A DNA stretch of 64,000 bases, taken from NCBI RefSeq assembly GCF_013487865.1, contig NZ_CP047409.1:1426001-1490000 (forward strand), written 5' to 3'. The translations under genes were made by a program, and so were the position numbers. This DNA comes from Lactobacillus johnsonii. GTDB lineage: Bacteria > Bacillota > Bacilli > Lactobacillales > Lactobacillaceae. Under the pieces are notes generated by a model. That model was not told the origin of the DNA. It saw only the letters and a program-made list of their open reading frames with translations, and did not search any database. Positions 1 to 9,064 of the stretch are shown in pieces. How positions within the stretch are numbered: the stretch's first letter is position 1; each line of letters starts with the position of its first letter.

Positions 1-251
1 TCATCGACAAATTGACACATAATTCTAATACCAGCAATATCTTGCATATCATTTTCAATGACCTCAGGGGCAATAACACGCCGTGTCATTTTCTCTTTAA
101 TTGAATCAACTGTTTTAACACGTCCGACCACGAATTCAATCGGCGAATGCTCACCCTTGTTTAAAAAACTTTGTCTAAGTGATCGAAATTTAACTTTTAA
201 TTCAGAAACAGCCTGTTGATAAGGCCATAAAAATAAATCCCAATCTTTCAT
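1..251 (-). CDS. relQ: Small alarmone synthetase RelQ/YjbM (5' part only)
   Basis: Partial gene: the ATG is at 251 and the reading frame stays open to the window edge, giving 83 residues. The start MKDWDLFLWPYQQAVSELK and the later stretch KEKMTRR followed by DMQDIAGIRIMCQF match the N-terminal half of the RelA/SpoT nucleotidyltransferase domain of the single-domain enzymes YjbM/RelQ. These make (p)ppGpp from ATP and GTP or GDP without a hydrolase domain. The catalytic half is outside the window. It is divergent from the CYTH gene, and the relQ-yjbK-yjbH neighbourhood is typical of Firmicutes, which supports the call. The family is recognised from sequence; activity is inferred. Confidence 0.85.
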   Translation of the reverse strand, partial: MKDWDLFLWPYQQAVSELKVKFRSLRQSFLNKGEHSPIEFVVGRVKTVDSIKEKMTRRVIAPEVIENDMQDIAGIRIMCQFVD

Positions 252-328
252 GTATAAATCCTTTCCGTTTCAAACAAAATTATTCTACCATATAGAGGGA
301 TAACATTAACTAGTGAAAGGATAAAATT

Positions 329-952
329 ATGAGTAAAAATTTAGAAATTGAATCAAAAACCCTACTAGATAAAGAAACCTATGAGAAAATGCGTGCAGCT
401 TTTACCGCAAAATCTGATTTTATTCAAAAGAATTATTATTTCGATACACCAGACTCTGATTTAAAAAATAGTGATGCTAGCTTAAGAATCAGAATTCTTG
501 TTGATCATGCAGAGCAAACTATTAAAGTTAAAGAAACTAATCCTAAGGAAAATAAATATAGTGAACGAGTTGAAATTAATGATTTACTATCTGTAACCCA
601 AGCAGAACAAATGACTCAAAGTTCATATGAGGGTACCTTCTTTTTATTTGGAGGGGATGTTGGTGATTACCTCCAAAAGCATTATTCCAATGAAGCAATT
701 CACTCTTTGAAATTAATTTCCTGGAGTCAAACTCGAAGAATACTAGCTAACGGTCCAGAAAACTGTGAGTTGACTTTAGATTTAACAGAATTTCCAGATG
801 GATACTATGACTTTGAATTAGAAATTGAAAATGACGATCCTGATACTATTAAAAAGGTACTTTCTCAATTAGAAAAGCAATTTAATTTTACAATTAATAA
901 AGAAAATACTAATCAAAGTAAAGTACAACGTGCTTGGGAACATAAAAAATAA
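329..952 (+). CDS. yjbK: CYTH-domain protein (YjbK family)
   Basis: A 207-residue cytosolic protein. The N-terminal EIESK is the ExExK signature of the CYTH superfamily (adenylate cyclase class IV / thiamine triphosphatase fold), whose beta-tunnel binds triphosphates with metal. Further acidic and basic strands fit the tunnel: LRIRI, IKVKETN, FELEIEND. The start ATG at 329 follows the SD-like GTGAAAGGA. In Firmicutes this family sits beside relQ and yjbH, as here. Inorganic triphosphatase activity is known for some relatives, but the substrate of this one is not evident. Its end overlaps a longer non-genic frame of yjbH; the true yjbH start lies 70 bases downstream. Confidence 0.8.
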   Translation: MSKNLEIESKTLLDKETYEKMRAAFTAKSDFIQKNYYFDTPDSDLKNSDASLRIRILVDHAEQTIKVKETNPKENKYSERVEINDLLSVTQAEQMTQSSYEGTFFLFGGDVGDYLQKHYSNEAIHSLKLISWSQTRRILANGPENCELTLDLTEFPDGYYDFELEIENDDPDTIKKVLSQLEKQFNFTINKENTNQSKVQRAWEHKK

Positions 953-1022
953 AACAAATTTTTTTCCATTTCATTCATTTTCTGATACAGTATTCATGAA
1001 CTTGGATGGAGGAAATAACAAA

Positions 1023-1628
1023 ATGTTTGAAATATTTTTCTTTGTTAATCCAATTGGGATTAACTGTTATCAAAATGAGCAGGAAATAATCGCTGCAGTC
1101 AGTGGTTACAATCAAAATATTTCTTACCACTTTATTCCCATGACTACGATGAACACAATTCGTAACGATATCAAAGCTAGACATCTTTCTTCAAATAACG
1201 TCGAAGTTTTCAACACTTTTAGTCAAAGTGCTTACAACGCCACTAAAGATTACCACACCCTAAAATTAATTGTCGGCAATAAAAAAGCTAGACAATATAT
1301 CATTAATTTGCAGCATGCGATTAATGATATGAATAAAACTTATTCTCCAGAGCTCGTTGATGAGATTCTAAATTCTTTAGATGTTTCAATAAAAAACTTC
1401 AAAAAGAATCGAGAATCAAACTACATAAAGCTATCAATGGATAAAGATTTAAAACTCGCTGACGACTTAAATGTTGTCACTACTCCTACGACCATCATTT
1501 TTAACTACGATGATGACCGAGGAGATTCTGGTATGATGATCGAAGGCTGTGCAAATCGTGAAGAAATTGAGTCTGCAATCGTTGAGGATAAACAGACTAG
1601 TAGTGATAATAGTTTACGCTTGTTATAA
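1023..1628 (+). CDS. yjbH: DsbA/thioredoxin-superfamily adaptor YjbH (SpxH)
   Basis: A 201-residue protein beginning MFEIFFFVNPIGINCYQNEQ. YjbH proteins bind the redox regulator Spx and feed it to ClpXP. The start ATG at 1023 is chosen because a GGAGG sits at 1008-1012 with good spacing; an in-frame start at 930 has no such site. The thioredoxin-like N-terminus keeps one cysteine (residue 14) where many thiol-disulfide relatives have CxxC, so a simple disulfide role is doubtful. A C-terminal TTPTTIIFN resembles the cis-Pro loop of the fold. Its presumed partner Spx is encoded 1.7 kb away. Function is inferred from family and context. Confidence 0.75.
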   Translation: MFEIFFFVNPIGINCYQNEQEIIAAVSGYNQNISYHFIPMTTMNTIRNDIKARHLSSNNVEVFNTFSQSAYNATKDYHTLKLIVGNKKARQYIINLQHAINDMNKTYSPELVDEILNSLDVSIKNFKKNRESNYIKLSMDKDLKLADDLNVVTTPTTIIFNYDDDRGDSGMMIEGCANREEIESAIVEDKQTSSDNSLRLL

Positions 1629-1633
1629 TTCAA

Positions 1634-2515
1634 TTAGGCTAGATGATTTTTTGAATCGTCTAGCTTTTTTTGTAGATAAGTTATTATTGGACTCTTTTCC
1701 TTAGGCCCTCTCAATTCTAAAAATAACTCATCAGGTATATCCTCTATTGAAGAGTGTAATTGGTATAACAAAGAAGCAATTTCTAACCCTAGTTTGCTTT
1801 TCTGGGTAATTTGTTTCTGTAAATATATTTTTTGATCTTGAATAGAAGTATACTTTATCTTTCGTCGATTAGCTGGAACAAAAGTAAATAAATTTGCAAT
1901 TCCCTTCTCATCTAAAGAAAAATGTTTTATCTCATAGCTTATTTCTGAACTAAGTGCAGCCTTTAAAATATTAAATTTCAGTGTAATTACACAACTAAAT
2001 GGATTAATTTCTAAATAATACCATTGCCATTTTGGGCTATACCTTAAAAATATTTCTTTTGAACGATTAAGTTTATTTTTTAAATAATGCCTTTGCCCCA
2101 CAATCCAAATATCTTTTATGGATAGTTTTTCGTATAAATTATGTCGATGATTAAATTCTGTTTCACTTAAAGGTGCGCATTGCACTTCAAAAGCTAATTT
2201 ATTTTCTACTAATACATCAGCTCTCAATTGTTGGTCGAATAAAGGAACTTCAACTTCTGAATTAACTCCATTTGCTTTTAGTGCAGTACATAAAAGTTGC
2301 TTTGATTGATAATGTTCTTCCTTTTCTCCTGTTCCTTTTACTTGATAGAAATGTTTAAAAAATGGTAGTTTTTCTTCAGATAAAATCAAAATCATTCGTT
2401 TCCTACAAGATGGACAAGTATAATAATCTTGATTCAACTTCTTAAATCCTTTGTTAACTTGTTCTGCTTCGTTAATTGCTAAGACTAATTTTTTATTTAA
2501 AATAGCCGCGTACAT
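1634..2515 (-). CDS. coiA: Competence protein CoiA-like nuclease
   Basis: About 293 residues from the ATG at 2515 (MYAAILNKKLV). A longer frame begins at 2563, but its first codons overlap the mecA terminator, so the shorter start is preferred. CoiA is a competence-induced protein needed for transformation. The sequence shows an N-terminal zinc-finger-like CPSCRKRM and then a PD-(D/E)xK nuclease core: D of QQLRADVLVENKLAFEVQ and the E-x-Q pair are in place. A TATAAT lies just upstream of the start in the minus sense. Whether this strain is competent is not shown; only the gene is seen. Confidence 0.8.
   Translation of the reverse strand: MYAAILNKKLVLAINEAEQVNKGFKKLNQDYYTCPSCRKRMILILSEEKLPFFKHFYQVKGTGEKEEHYQSKQLLCTALKANGVNSEVEVPLFDQQLRADVLVENKLAFEVQCAPLSETEFNHRHNLYEKLSIKDIWIVGQRHYLKNKLNRSKEIFLRYSPKWQWYYLEINPFSCVITLKFNILKAALSSEISYEIKHFSLDEKGIANLFTFVPANRRKIKYTSIQDQKIYLQKQITQKSKLGLEIASLLYQLHSSIEDIPDELFLELRGPKEKSPIITYLQKKLDDSKNHLA
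1639..1672. terminator. Bidirectional terminator between yjbH and coiA
   Basis: Inverted repeat GCTAGATGATT / AATCGTCTAGC with a TTTTG loop, followed by seven T on the plus strand. It ends yjbH and overlaps the last codons of the convergent coiA, so it could also serve coiA. Confidence 0.8.
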
Positions 2516-2539
2516 TTTATCGCCCAATATTATATACGC

Positions 2540-2574
2540 AAAAAGAGAGATGATTTTTTTCATCTCCCTTTTTT
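2540..2574. terminator. Bidirectional terminator after mecA
   Basis: Stem GAGATGA / TCATCTC with a T-rich loop, flanked by A5 and T6. It follows the mecA stop in the minus sense and separates mecA from coiA. Confidence 0.8.
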
Positions 2575-3229
2575 AATCGAAATATTCTCTTATATTCCCT
2601 AATGCATCTTGGCCAATTAAGCACTTAGCATTTTTCTTTATTCTTTGGAATTGCTTTTCAGTCATTCCATTTCCATATTCATTAGCAATTACCCAAGTAT
2701 CTTCGGGTTTCAATTCTACATAATTATCATCTAAATAGGCTAAATCTAGATAGTATTCATGATGATAGGTATATAAACTGGAGGCTAATCCTTCAACCTT
2801 TAAAGCATCCGCTAAGGCTGCAACTAAATCAATACTATCCAGCTTAAAGACGCGACGATTATCACTGACTAATTTTTCCCGATCATCATTAATTTCAGTT
2901 TTGCGTTGATTGTCATCTTCGCCAGCTCCTAGTCCCTTTAAAAGATCTCGTAATTGATCATTCGGATTGTTACTACTATCATCATTACCATCAGGTACTT
3001 TTGAAATAAGTAATTCTAATCCCGAACTACTTGGCATCACCTGAAAAGTAACGGGATCTCCTTTAGCAAAAGTATGATCTGTGTCGACTTCACTTAAAAT
3101 TTGATAGAAGAAATGTTGAATTTGACTTTTGTTTCCTAACAAGTCGAGCATTGTTATTCCGCGTTCTTTAAGTTCATCTGCGTCCATTGTTACACGAATG
3201 GTATTTTCACTTATTCTGTGTACTTCCAC
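2573..3229 (-). CDS. mecA: Adaptor protein MecA
   Basis: A 218-residue cytosolic adaptor that delivers substrates to ClpC-ClpP and in Bacillus controls the competence factor ComK. The N-terminal MEVHRISENTIRVTMDADEL is the substrate-binding domain signature. An acidic low-complexity linker (DDSSNNPNDQ, about 82-91) joins it to the C-terminal Clp-binding domain, which ends WVIANEYGNGMTEKQFQRIK. Length matches the family. It lies between spx and coiA on the same strand but has its own terminator. The ClpC partner is not in the window. Confidence 0.92.
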   Translation of the reverse strand: MEVHRISENTIRVTMDADELKERGITMLDLLGNKSQIQHFFYQILSEVDTDHTFAKGDPVTFQVMPSSSGLELLISKVPDGNDDSSNNPNDQLRDLLKGLGAGEDDNQRKTEINDDREKLVSDNRRVFKLDSIDLVAALADALKVEGLASSLYTYHHEYYLDLAYLDDNYVELKPEDTWVIANEYGNGMTEKQFQRIKKNAKCLIGQDALGNIREYFD

Positions 3230-3289
3230 TTATTATCACCTCGAAGTCTCTATCTTTAATACATTGTAACCTATTTTCCTACTCATATA

Positions 3290-3320
3290 AAAACGCTAGC
3301 TTAAAAAAAGCTAACGTTTT
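3290..3320 (-). terminator. Terminator of spx
   Basis: Stem AAAACGCTAGCTT / AAGCTAACGTTTT just past the spx stop, with a T-rich tract on the minus strand. Confidence 0.75.
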
Positions 3321-3332
3321 TACAATTTTTAA

Positions 3333-3734
3333 TTAAAAATCAGCAGTCATTGCTTGGATCTCTTCAAGTTCTAAGCGACGAACTTTACGAGGAAGAAATC
3401 TTCTAATTTCATCTTCGTTGTAGCCTACCTGTAAACGTCTATCATCCATAATGATTGGACGTCTTAATAGGCTAGGATTCTTTTCAACAAGATCAATTAG
3501 TTGATCAATTGATAAATCATCTAAATTAATCTTTAAGTTTTGGAAAGTACGGGAACGAGTAGAAATAATTTCTTCTGTGCCGTTTTCAGTCATTCGTAAA
3601 ACTTGCATGATTTCCTCTTTATTTAGTGGATTGGCGAAAATATTTCTTTCCTTAAATGAAATATCGTGTTCCTTCAACCATGCTTTAGCTTTACGACATG
3701 AAGTACAACTTGGTGATGTATATAAATTTAACAC
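3333..3734 (-). CDS. spx: Transcriptional regulator Spx
   Basis: A 133-residue ArsC-fold protein that binds the RNA polymerase alpha subunit C-terminal domain and redirects transcription under thiol stress. The redox switch CTSC is at residues 10-13 ([17 protein letters not shown]), and [16 protein letters not shown] is the conserved C-terminal signature. The start is a GTG at 3734 with AAGGAG upstream, giving the canonical N-terminus. The 200-base gap upstream holds its promoter region; I see no strong consensus there. Close linkage to mecA and yjbH, both of proteolytic-control families, fits known biology. Confidence 0.93.
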   Translation of the reverse strand: MLNLYTSPSCTSCRKAKAWLKEHDISFKERNIFANPLNKEEIMQVLRMTENGTEEIISTRSRTFQNLKINLDDLSIDQLIDLVEKNPSLLRRPIIMDDRRLQVGYNEDEIRRFLPRKVRRLELEEIQAMTADF

Positions 3735-3905
3735 TTAACTCCACACTCCTTTGCGTGTAGAAAAATAACTACTGTTTCACTTACATAAGATATTGTATCA
3801 CAAATACTTGTCTTTTATAAGTTGTAATCATATTTCTTTTATTAGCTTACATAATATACTTTAGCAGCAAATATTGAAGTTTGTGTGAAGTTCCAACAAA
3901 AAAAC

Positions 3906-3934
3906 AAAAAAGAGTACTAAAAGTACTCTTTTTT
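3906..3934 (-). terminator. Terminator of ptsHI
   Basis: Perfect stem AAAAAAGAGTACT / AGTACTCTTTTTT directly after the ptsI stop. Confidence 0.85.
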
Positions 3935-5674
3935 CTAATCAAGAATATTAAGTTTCTTCATAGTTTCTTCAACTAATTTCTTGTTTTCATCAGCAGTTTC
4001 TGAAACAAAACAAGCTTTATTTGCTAATTCTTTAATATCTTCAGTATTGATCTTCTTCATCAAACTTCTGATACGTAAGATTGAAGTTGCACTCATTGAG
4101 TATTCATCAAGTCCCATTGACAAAAGGATTGGGAACATAATGTCATCACCGGCAGCTTCACCACACATACCACACCAAATACCGTTTTCATGAGCACCAT
4201 CAATAGTGTGCTTAATCAAACGTAAAACAGATGGGTTGTATGGTTGGTAAAGATAAGAAACGTTATCATTACCACGATCAGCAGCCATAGTATATTGGAT
4301 TAAGTCGTTAGTTCCAATTGAGAAGAAATCAACTTCTTTAGCAAATTGATCAGCTAATACAGCAGCAGCTGGAACTTCGATCATCATACCAACTTGTAAG
4401 TCGTCACCGATCTTAACGCCTTCTTTGGCAAGTTTATCTTTTTCTTCAGCTAAGATTTGCTTTGCTTCACGTAATTCTGCCAAAGTACCAATCATTGGGA
4501 ACATAATTCCTAATGGACCATATGCAGAGGCACGAAGTAAAGCTCTTAATTGGGTTCTAAAGATATCCTTGTATTGCATTGAAAGACGAATAGCACGAAC
4601 ACCTAAGAATGGGTTCATTTCTTCTGGAAGATCCCAGTAATCTAAGTGCTTGTCTCCACCAATATCACAAGTTCTAATGATAGTTTGCTTACCATCCATG
4701 TCTTCGATAACTTTCTTGTAAGCATCAAATTGAGCTTCTTCGGATGGGAAGTCTTTTGAATCCATGTATAAGAATTCAGTTCTGTACAAACCAATTGCTT
4801 CAGCACCGTTTTCTTTTACACCCTTCATATCATTAGGAGTACCGATATTAGCAGCGATAATGAACTTCTTACCATTTGCAGTTACAGATGGTTCATTCTT
4901 TAGCTTCTTCCATTCTTCCTTTTGCTTAGCGAAGGCTTCACCTTTCTTAGTGTATTCTTCGATTTGAGCATCAGTTGGATTAATGATAGCATCGCCGTCT
5001 AAACCATCGGCAATAAGCATATCGCCATCTTTAACATCTTTAGTAATCGTTTCAGTACCAACAACAGCTGGAATTTCCAATGAACGAGCCATGATTGCTG
5101 AGTGAGCAGTTCTACCACCAACATCAGTTACAAATCCCTTAACGTACTTCTTGTTAAGTTGAGCTGTATCACTTGGTGTTAAATCATAGGCTACTACTAC
5201 AACTTCATGGTCAATAGCTGCAGGATCTGGCAATTTTTTACCAAGAAGATGTGCCATAAGACGCTTTGAAACATCGCGTACGTCAGCTGCACGTTCTTGC
5301 ATATATGCATTGTCAGTCATACCTTCAAAAATAGTAATGAATTTTTGAGCAGTTTCATCTAATGCAGCTTCAGCATTAATTTTTTGATCTTTGATTTCTG
5401 TTTCAATGGCCCCAGTAAATTCTGGGTCACTTAAGAATAGAAGGTGAGCATCAAAAACTTGTGCTTCTTCTGCTCCTAAACTTTCCTTAGCTTTATCACG
5501 AACTTTTTCAAGTTCTTTAGTTGATTCTTCAACAACTTTTTTAAAGCGAGCTACTTCAGCATCAACATCGCTAACTGAGGTTTTAGAAAACGAAAGGTCA
5601 GGTTCTACCAAAAGGTAGGCTGGTGCAACTGCAATACCATCGCTGGCTGCAATTCCCTTTAAAGTTTTCGACAT
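3935..5674 (-). CDS. ptsI: PTS enzyme I (phosphoenolpyruvate-protein phosphotransferase)
   Basis: 579 residues. Cytosolic enzyme I moves phosphate from phosphoenolpyruvate to HPr, starting the sugar phosphotransferase cascade. The phosphorylated His191 lies in [21 protein letters not shown]. The C-terminal PEP-binding barrel shows [25 protein letters not shown] and [17 protein letters not shown], with the Cys-containing [11 protein letters not shown]. It overlaps the ptsH stop by one base (TAATG), so the two are cotranslated. Full length, no defects. Confidence 0.97.
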   Translation of the reverse strand: MSKTLKGIAASDGIAVAPAYLLVEPDLSFSKTSVSDVDAEVARFKKVVEESTKELEKVRDKAKESLGAEEAQVFDAHLLFLSDPEFTGAIETEIKDQKINAEAALDETAQKFITIFEGMTDNAYMQERAADVRDVSKRLMAHLLGKKLPDPAAIDHEVVVVAYDLTPSDTAQLNKKYVKGFVTDVGGRTAHSAIMARSLEIPAVVGTETITKDVKDGDMLIADGLDGDAIINPTDAQIEEYTKKGEAFAKQKEEWKKLKNEPSVTANGKKFIIAANIGTPNDMKGVKENGAEAIGLYRTEFLYMDSKDFPSEEAQFDAYKKVIEDMDGKQTIIRTCDIGGDKHLDYWDLPEEMNPFLGVRAIRLSMQYKDIFRTQLRALLRASAYGPLGIMFPMIGTLAELREAKQILAEEKDKLAKEGVKIGDDLQVGMMIEVPAAAVLADQFAKEVDFFSIGTNDLIQYTMAADRGNDNVSYLYQPYNPSVLRLIKHTIDGAHENGIWCGMCGEAAGDDIMFPILLSMGLDEYSMSATSILRIRSLMKKINTEDIKELANKACFVSETADENKKLVEETMKKLNILD

Positions 5675-5940
5675 TATTCAGCTAAACCTTCCTTTTTCAT
5701 AGTGTCAGCAATAGCTTCAATTGCTTCTTTAGCATCGTCACCATCAGCAGTAATAGTTACATCTGCACCTTGGCCAACACCTAAAGACATAACACCCATG
5801 ATTGACTTCAAGTTTACTGATTTACCGTTGTATTCCAAGTTAATATCTGAGTTAAACTTAGAAGCAGCTTGTACCAACAAAGTAGCTGGACGAGCATGAA
5901 TACCAGTTTCAGCAATAATATGAAATTCGCGTTTTTCCAT
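5674..5940 (-). CDS. ptsH: Phosphocarrier protein HPr
   Basis: 88-residue phosphocarrier. His15 ([10 protein letters not shown]) receives phosphate from enzyme I; Ser46 in [14 protein letters not shown] is the regulatory site used by HPr kinase in low-GC Gram-positives, and HPr(Ser-P) is the corepressor of CcpA. A good SD (AAAGGAGAT) precedes the ATG. First gene of the ptsH-ptsI operon; a cre-like palindrome lies about 100 bases upstream. Confidence 0.97.
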   Translation of the reverse strand: MEKREFHIIAETGIHARPATLLVQAASKFNSDINLEYNGKSVNLKSIMGVMSLGVGQGADVTITADGDDAKEAIEAIADTMKKEGLAE

Positions 5941-6033
5941 TTTAAATTATCTCCTTTAAAATCAAAAATAATCGGGAGTTTTATACCCACTCGTTTATTA
6001 GGTTATCATGTTTTTTAAATGAAAACAACACAA

Positions 6034-6049
6034 ATGTAAATGTTTACAT
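6034..6049. promoter_or_regulatory. cre-like operator upstream of ptsH
   Basis: ATGTAAATGTTTACAT differs from the CcpA consensus TGWAANCGNTNWCA at a single core base (T for C). A TATAAT on the minus strand (6048-6053) abuts it, so it may overlap a ptsH transcription start. Binding by CcpA is inferred. Confidence 0.55.
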
Positions 6050-6059
6050 TATAAAGTAC

Positions 6060-6242
6060 TTAATTTTCATTATCAGATAAGGTATAAATTATATCCCCAC
6101 CTCTCTGAGCAATTCCAGTTATACTCTGTCTTTTTCCATAGCTTCTAAGAGCCAATTGGAATTGAAAAGCATCTTTCGGACTAACCCTATATTCTTTCAA
6201 TTCACCACTGATAATTTTATCTAATATTTCTTTATAATCCAT
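6060..6242 (-). CDS. Small conserved-looking protein of unknown function
   Basis: 60 residues, starting MDYKEILDKIISGELKEYRV; mixed helix and strand with no membrane segment and no recognised motif. An AAGGAGAT lies about 13 bases before the ATG at 6242, which supports translation. It is codirectional with ptsHI and ends right at the ptsH promoter region, so a separate transcript is possible. I do not recognise a family and assign no function. Confidence 0.5.
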   Translation of the reverse strand: MDYKEILDKIISGELKEYRVSPKDAFQFQLALRSYGKRQSITGIAQRGGDIIYTLSDNEN

Positions 6243-6340
6243 TTCTTATACTTATCTCCTTGAAGTTTTCATATCTTTATAAAAAAATTTTGTTCTTCAT
6301 CCTATTATATCAATTTTCTATAAAAATCTGGGCTTACCAC

Positions 6341-6369
6341 TTGCAATTAGTAAGTATCCGTACTATGAT
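6341..6369 (+). promoter_or_regulatory. clpE promoter
   Basis: TTGCAA at 6341-6346, 17-base spacer, TATGAT at 6364-6369. The predicted start near 6376 falls at the edge of the CIRCE operator. Confidence 0.65.
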
Positions 6370-6378
6370 ATTAGCGAG

Positions 6379-6405
6379 TTAGCACTCATATACTAAGAGT
6401 GCTAA
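6379..6405. promoter_or_regulatory. CIRCE operator (HrcA site) before clpE
   Basis: Perfect inverted repeat TTAGCACTC, nine bases, GAGTGCTAA. This is the exact consensus of the HrcA heat-shock operator. It lies just downstream of the clpE -10 and ahead of the start codon. No CtsR-type GGTCAAA heptad repeat is seen nearby. Confidence 0.93.
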
Positions 6406-6449
6406 AACAGAAATATGGCCTGAATATTGTAAGAAAGGCGGAAATATTA

Positions 6450-8615
6450 ATGCTATGCGATAACTGTCATGAACGTCCTGCTTCCATTCATCTTTATACA
6501 AATGTTAATGGGCAAGATCGTGAAATTTCATTATGTCAACAATGTTATCAAGAATTGAAAAATCAACAAGGACAAAATAATAGTATGAATAATAATGCAT
6601 TTTTTGGCGATTTTGATGATTTATTCAACGCCTTAAATAATAACAACAATGAACAAAATAATCCTCAAGGCCGTGATCCACGTATGCAAATGGGTGGTGG
6701 CCGTCGAGGTGGAAATAATGGTGGTCAAAAATCTCTACTCGACCAGTATGGTACGGATTTAACCGACTTAGCAAAAAAGGGTAAAATTGATCCAGTTATT
6801 GGTCGTGATAAAGAAATTGCTCGCGTTATTGAAATTTTAAACAGACGGACTAAAAATAACCCTGTTCTTATCGGAGAAGCCGGTGTTGGTAAAACCGCTG
6901 TTGTTGAAGGCTTAGCACAACAAATTGTCGATGGTTCAGTTCCAGCTAAACTTCAAGACAAGAGAATCATTTCTTTAAATATGGTATCAATGGTTCAAGG
7001 GACGGGAATTCGCGGTCAATTTGAACAAAGAATGCAACAATTAATCAAAGAATTAGAACAAAACGATAATATTATCCTATTTATCGACGAAATTCATGAA
7101 TTAGTTGGTGCCGGTAATGCTGAAGGTGGTATGGATGCTGGTAACATTATTAAACCAGCCTTAGCTCGTGGAGATTTCCAATTAATTGGTGCTACTACTA
7201 TTAAGGAATATCGAAACATCGAAAAGGATTCTGCCCTTGCTCGTAGATTCCAACCAGTAGAGGTTAAAGAACCTACAACTGAAGAAACAATTAAGATTTT
7301 ACAAGGCATTCGTAAGCGTTACGAAGATTACCACCATGTTCACTATACTGATGAATCTATACAAGCTGCCGTAGATCTTTCTTCACGCTACATTCAAGAT
7401 CGTTTCTTACCTGATAAAGCCATCGATCTTTTAGACGAAGCTGGTTCAAGAATGAATCTCACTATTCCTTATGTTGATAGTGAAAAAATCAAAGAAAGAC
7501 TGGATGCTGCTGAAAGCTTAAAGCAAGATGCTTTAAAAAATGAGGATTACGAAAAAGCTGCCTACTATCGTGATCAAATTGAAAAGTATGAAAAATTAAA
7601 AGATCAGAAAGTAGATCCTGATCAAACACCTAAAATCACCGAAAAGATCATGAATAAGATCGTTGAGGAGAAAACTAATATTCCTGTTGGTGACTTACAA
7701 AAACAAGAAGAAACTCAATTAAAGAATTTAGCTACTGACCTTAAAGATAATGTAATTGGTCAAAACAAAGCCGTTGAAACTGTTGCTCGTGCAATAAGAC
7801 GAAATCGAGTTGGATTTAACAAATCTGGTCGTCCAATCGGCTCATTCTTATTTGTAGGACCTACTGGTGTAGGTAAAACAGAATTAGCTAAACAATTAGC
7901 TAAGCAAATCTTTGGTACAGAAGATGCAATGATTCGGTTCGATATGAGTGAATATATGGAACAATATTCCGTATCTAAGCTCATCGGATCTGCACCAGGT
8001 TATGTAGGTTATGAAGAAGCTGGTCAATTAACAGAAAGAGTACGCCATAATCCATATAGCCTAATTTTATTTGACGAAATTGAAAAAGCTCATCCTGATG
8101 TACTCCACCTATTCTTGCAAATTCTCGATGATGGTCGCTTAACTGATTCGCAAGGTCGCACAGTTTCATTTAAAGATACCATTATCATCATGACTTCTAA
8201 TGCTGGTCAAGGAATCAAAGAAGCTAGCGTAGGTTTTGCAGCTGAAAACAGTCATCAAGAACAATTTAAGAATAGCTTAGGTCAATACTTTAAACCTGAA
8301 TTCTTAAATAGACTTGATGATATAGTTGAATTTAATGCACTTGATAAGAAAGACTTAATCAAGATTGTTGATTTAATGCTTGCAAATACCAATGATATGG
8401 TAAAAGATCAAGGCCTACATATTGATGTTACATCTGAAGCAAAAGACCTTCTTGTCGAAAAAGGTTATGATCCTTCTATGGGTGCTCGTCCACTTCGTCG
8501 TACAATCCAAGAAGAAATTGAAGATAAGGTAGCCGATTATAAATTAGATAATCCAGCTGCCAAAGAATTAAAAGCTGATGTAGTTGACGGTGAAATAGTA
8601 ATTAGTGAAAATTAA
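6450..8615 (+). CDS. clpE: ATP-dependent chaperone/unfoldase ClpE
   Basis: About 721 residues from the ATG at 6450 ([16 protein letters not shown]), chosen because AAAGGCGGA precedes it; a GTG at 6399 lies inside the operator. ClpE is a HSP100 unfoldase that can work with ClpP. Order of parts: N-terminal zinc finger (CDNCHERP...CQQC), Gln/Asn/Gly-rich linker, first AAA+ domain ([22 protein letters not shown]), UVR-like coiled segment ([17 protein letters not shown]), second AAA+ domain ([26 protein letters not shown]) and a ClpB-type C-terminal domain. The zinc finger and UVR motif separate it from ClpC and ClpL. Control by HrcA is indicated by the CIRCE site. Confidence 0.95.
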   Translation: MLCDNCHERPASIHLYTNVNGQDREISLCQQCYQELKNQQGQNNSMNNNAFFGDFDDLFNALNNNNNEQNNPQGRDPRMQMGGGRRGGNNGGQKSLLDQYGTDLTDLAKKGKIDPVIGRDKEIARVIEILNRRTKNNPVLIGEAGVGKTAVVEGLAQQIVDGSVPAKLQDKRIISLNMVSMVQGTGIRGQFEQRMQQLIKELEQNDNIILFIDEIHELVGAGNAEGGMDAGNIIKPALARGDFQLIGATTIKEYRNIEKDSALARRFQPVEVKEPTTEETIKILQGIRKRYEDYHHVHYTDESIQAAVDLSSRYIQDRFLPDKAIDLLDEAGSRMNLTIPYVDSEKIKERLDAAESLKQDALKNEDYEKAAYYRDQIEKYEKLKDQKVDPDQTPKITEKIMNKIVEEKTNIPVGDLQKQEETQLKNLATDLKDNVIGQNKAVETVARAIRRNRVGFNKSGRPIGSFLFVGPTGVGKTELAKQLAKQIFGTEDAMIRFDMSEYMEQYSVSKLIGSAPGYVGYEEAGQLTERVRHNPYSLILFDEIEKAHPDVLHLFLQILDDGRLTDSQGRTVSFKDTIIIMTSNAGQGIKEASVGFAAENSHQEQFKNSLGQYFKPEFLNRLDDIVEFNALDKKDLIKIVDLMLANTNDMVKDQGLHIDVTSEAKDLLVEKGYDPSMGARPLRRTIQEEIEDKVADYKLDNPAAKELKADVVDGEIVISEN

Positions 8616-8628
8616 TTATTTAAGAGTA

Positions 8629-8660
8629 AATAAGAGCCACATAATTTGTGACTCTTATTT
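8629..8660 (+). terminator. Terminator of clpE
   Basis: Stem ATAAGAGCCAC / GTGACTCTTAT (one mismatch) followed by a T-rich run. Confidence 0.8.
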
Positions 8661-8738
8661 TTATTTTTATAAATTCTATAAAAAGGTTATACTTAAATTG
8701 GGATTTTAAAGACACATTTATATATCGAGGTTATAAAT

Positions 8739-9020
8739 ATGATGCATTTAATTGATGTTACAAATAGCTACCGTGATTTAGTCCAAAGACAATTAGCAGC
8801 TACTAATAGTCAATTCGTAAAAGTTTACTCTTTAGGTAATACCACAGTAGTATACAGCGAAACAGCTGATAAAATTGAAATCGTTATGGAAAATCATAAA
8901 CGTCCTATTAGACAAGATGAAGTAGAATTTGTTATTAAGCGTCTAATTCATGAAGATCGAATTTATGATATAACAGTTGATAAAAGTAGAAAAATCATTT
9001 CTATCACTTGTGATCGTTAA
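8739..9020 (+). CDS. Small conserved protein, probable DUF1827 family
   Basis: 93 residues, no membrane segment, beginning MMHLIDVTNSYRDLVQRQL. The size, beta-rich middle (VKVYSLGNTTVVYSE, IEIVMENHKR) and position right after clpE match the DUF1827 proteins of lactobacilli and streptococci. The function is not known to me. Its own terminator follows. The start could be either of two adjacent ATGs; no clear SD is seen upstream. Confidence 0.65.
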   Translation: MMHLIDVTNSYRDLVQRQLAATNSQFVKVYSLGNTTVVYSETADKIEIVMENHKRPIRQDEVEFVIKRLIHEDRIYDITVDKSRKIISITCDR

Positions 9021-9026
9021 AATCAC

Positions 9027-9059
9027 AAAAAAGCCGTGGAGTTTTTCCACGGCTTTTTT
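9027..9059. terminator. Bidirectional terminator between the DUF1827 gene and prfC
   Basis: AAAAAAGCCGTGGA / TCCACGGCTTTTTT with a short loop; serves both convergent genes. Confidence 0.88.
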
Positions 9060-9064
9060 CTATC

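Noticed and set aside
930-1022. Extended N-terminus of yjbH from 930
   Set aside because: No SD near it, it overlaps the yjbK end and the homologous protein begins at MFEIFF; GGAGG sits before 1023.
6399-6449. clpE start at GTG 6399
   Set aside because: It lies in the CIRCE operator and has no SD; the zinc-finger start at 6450 has both.
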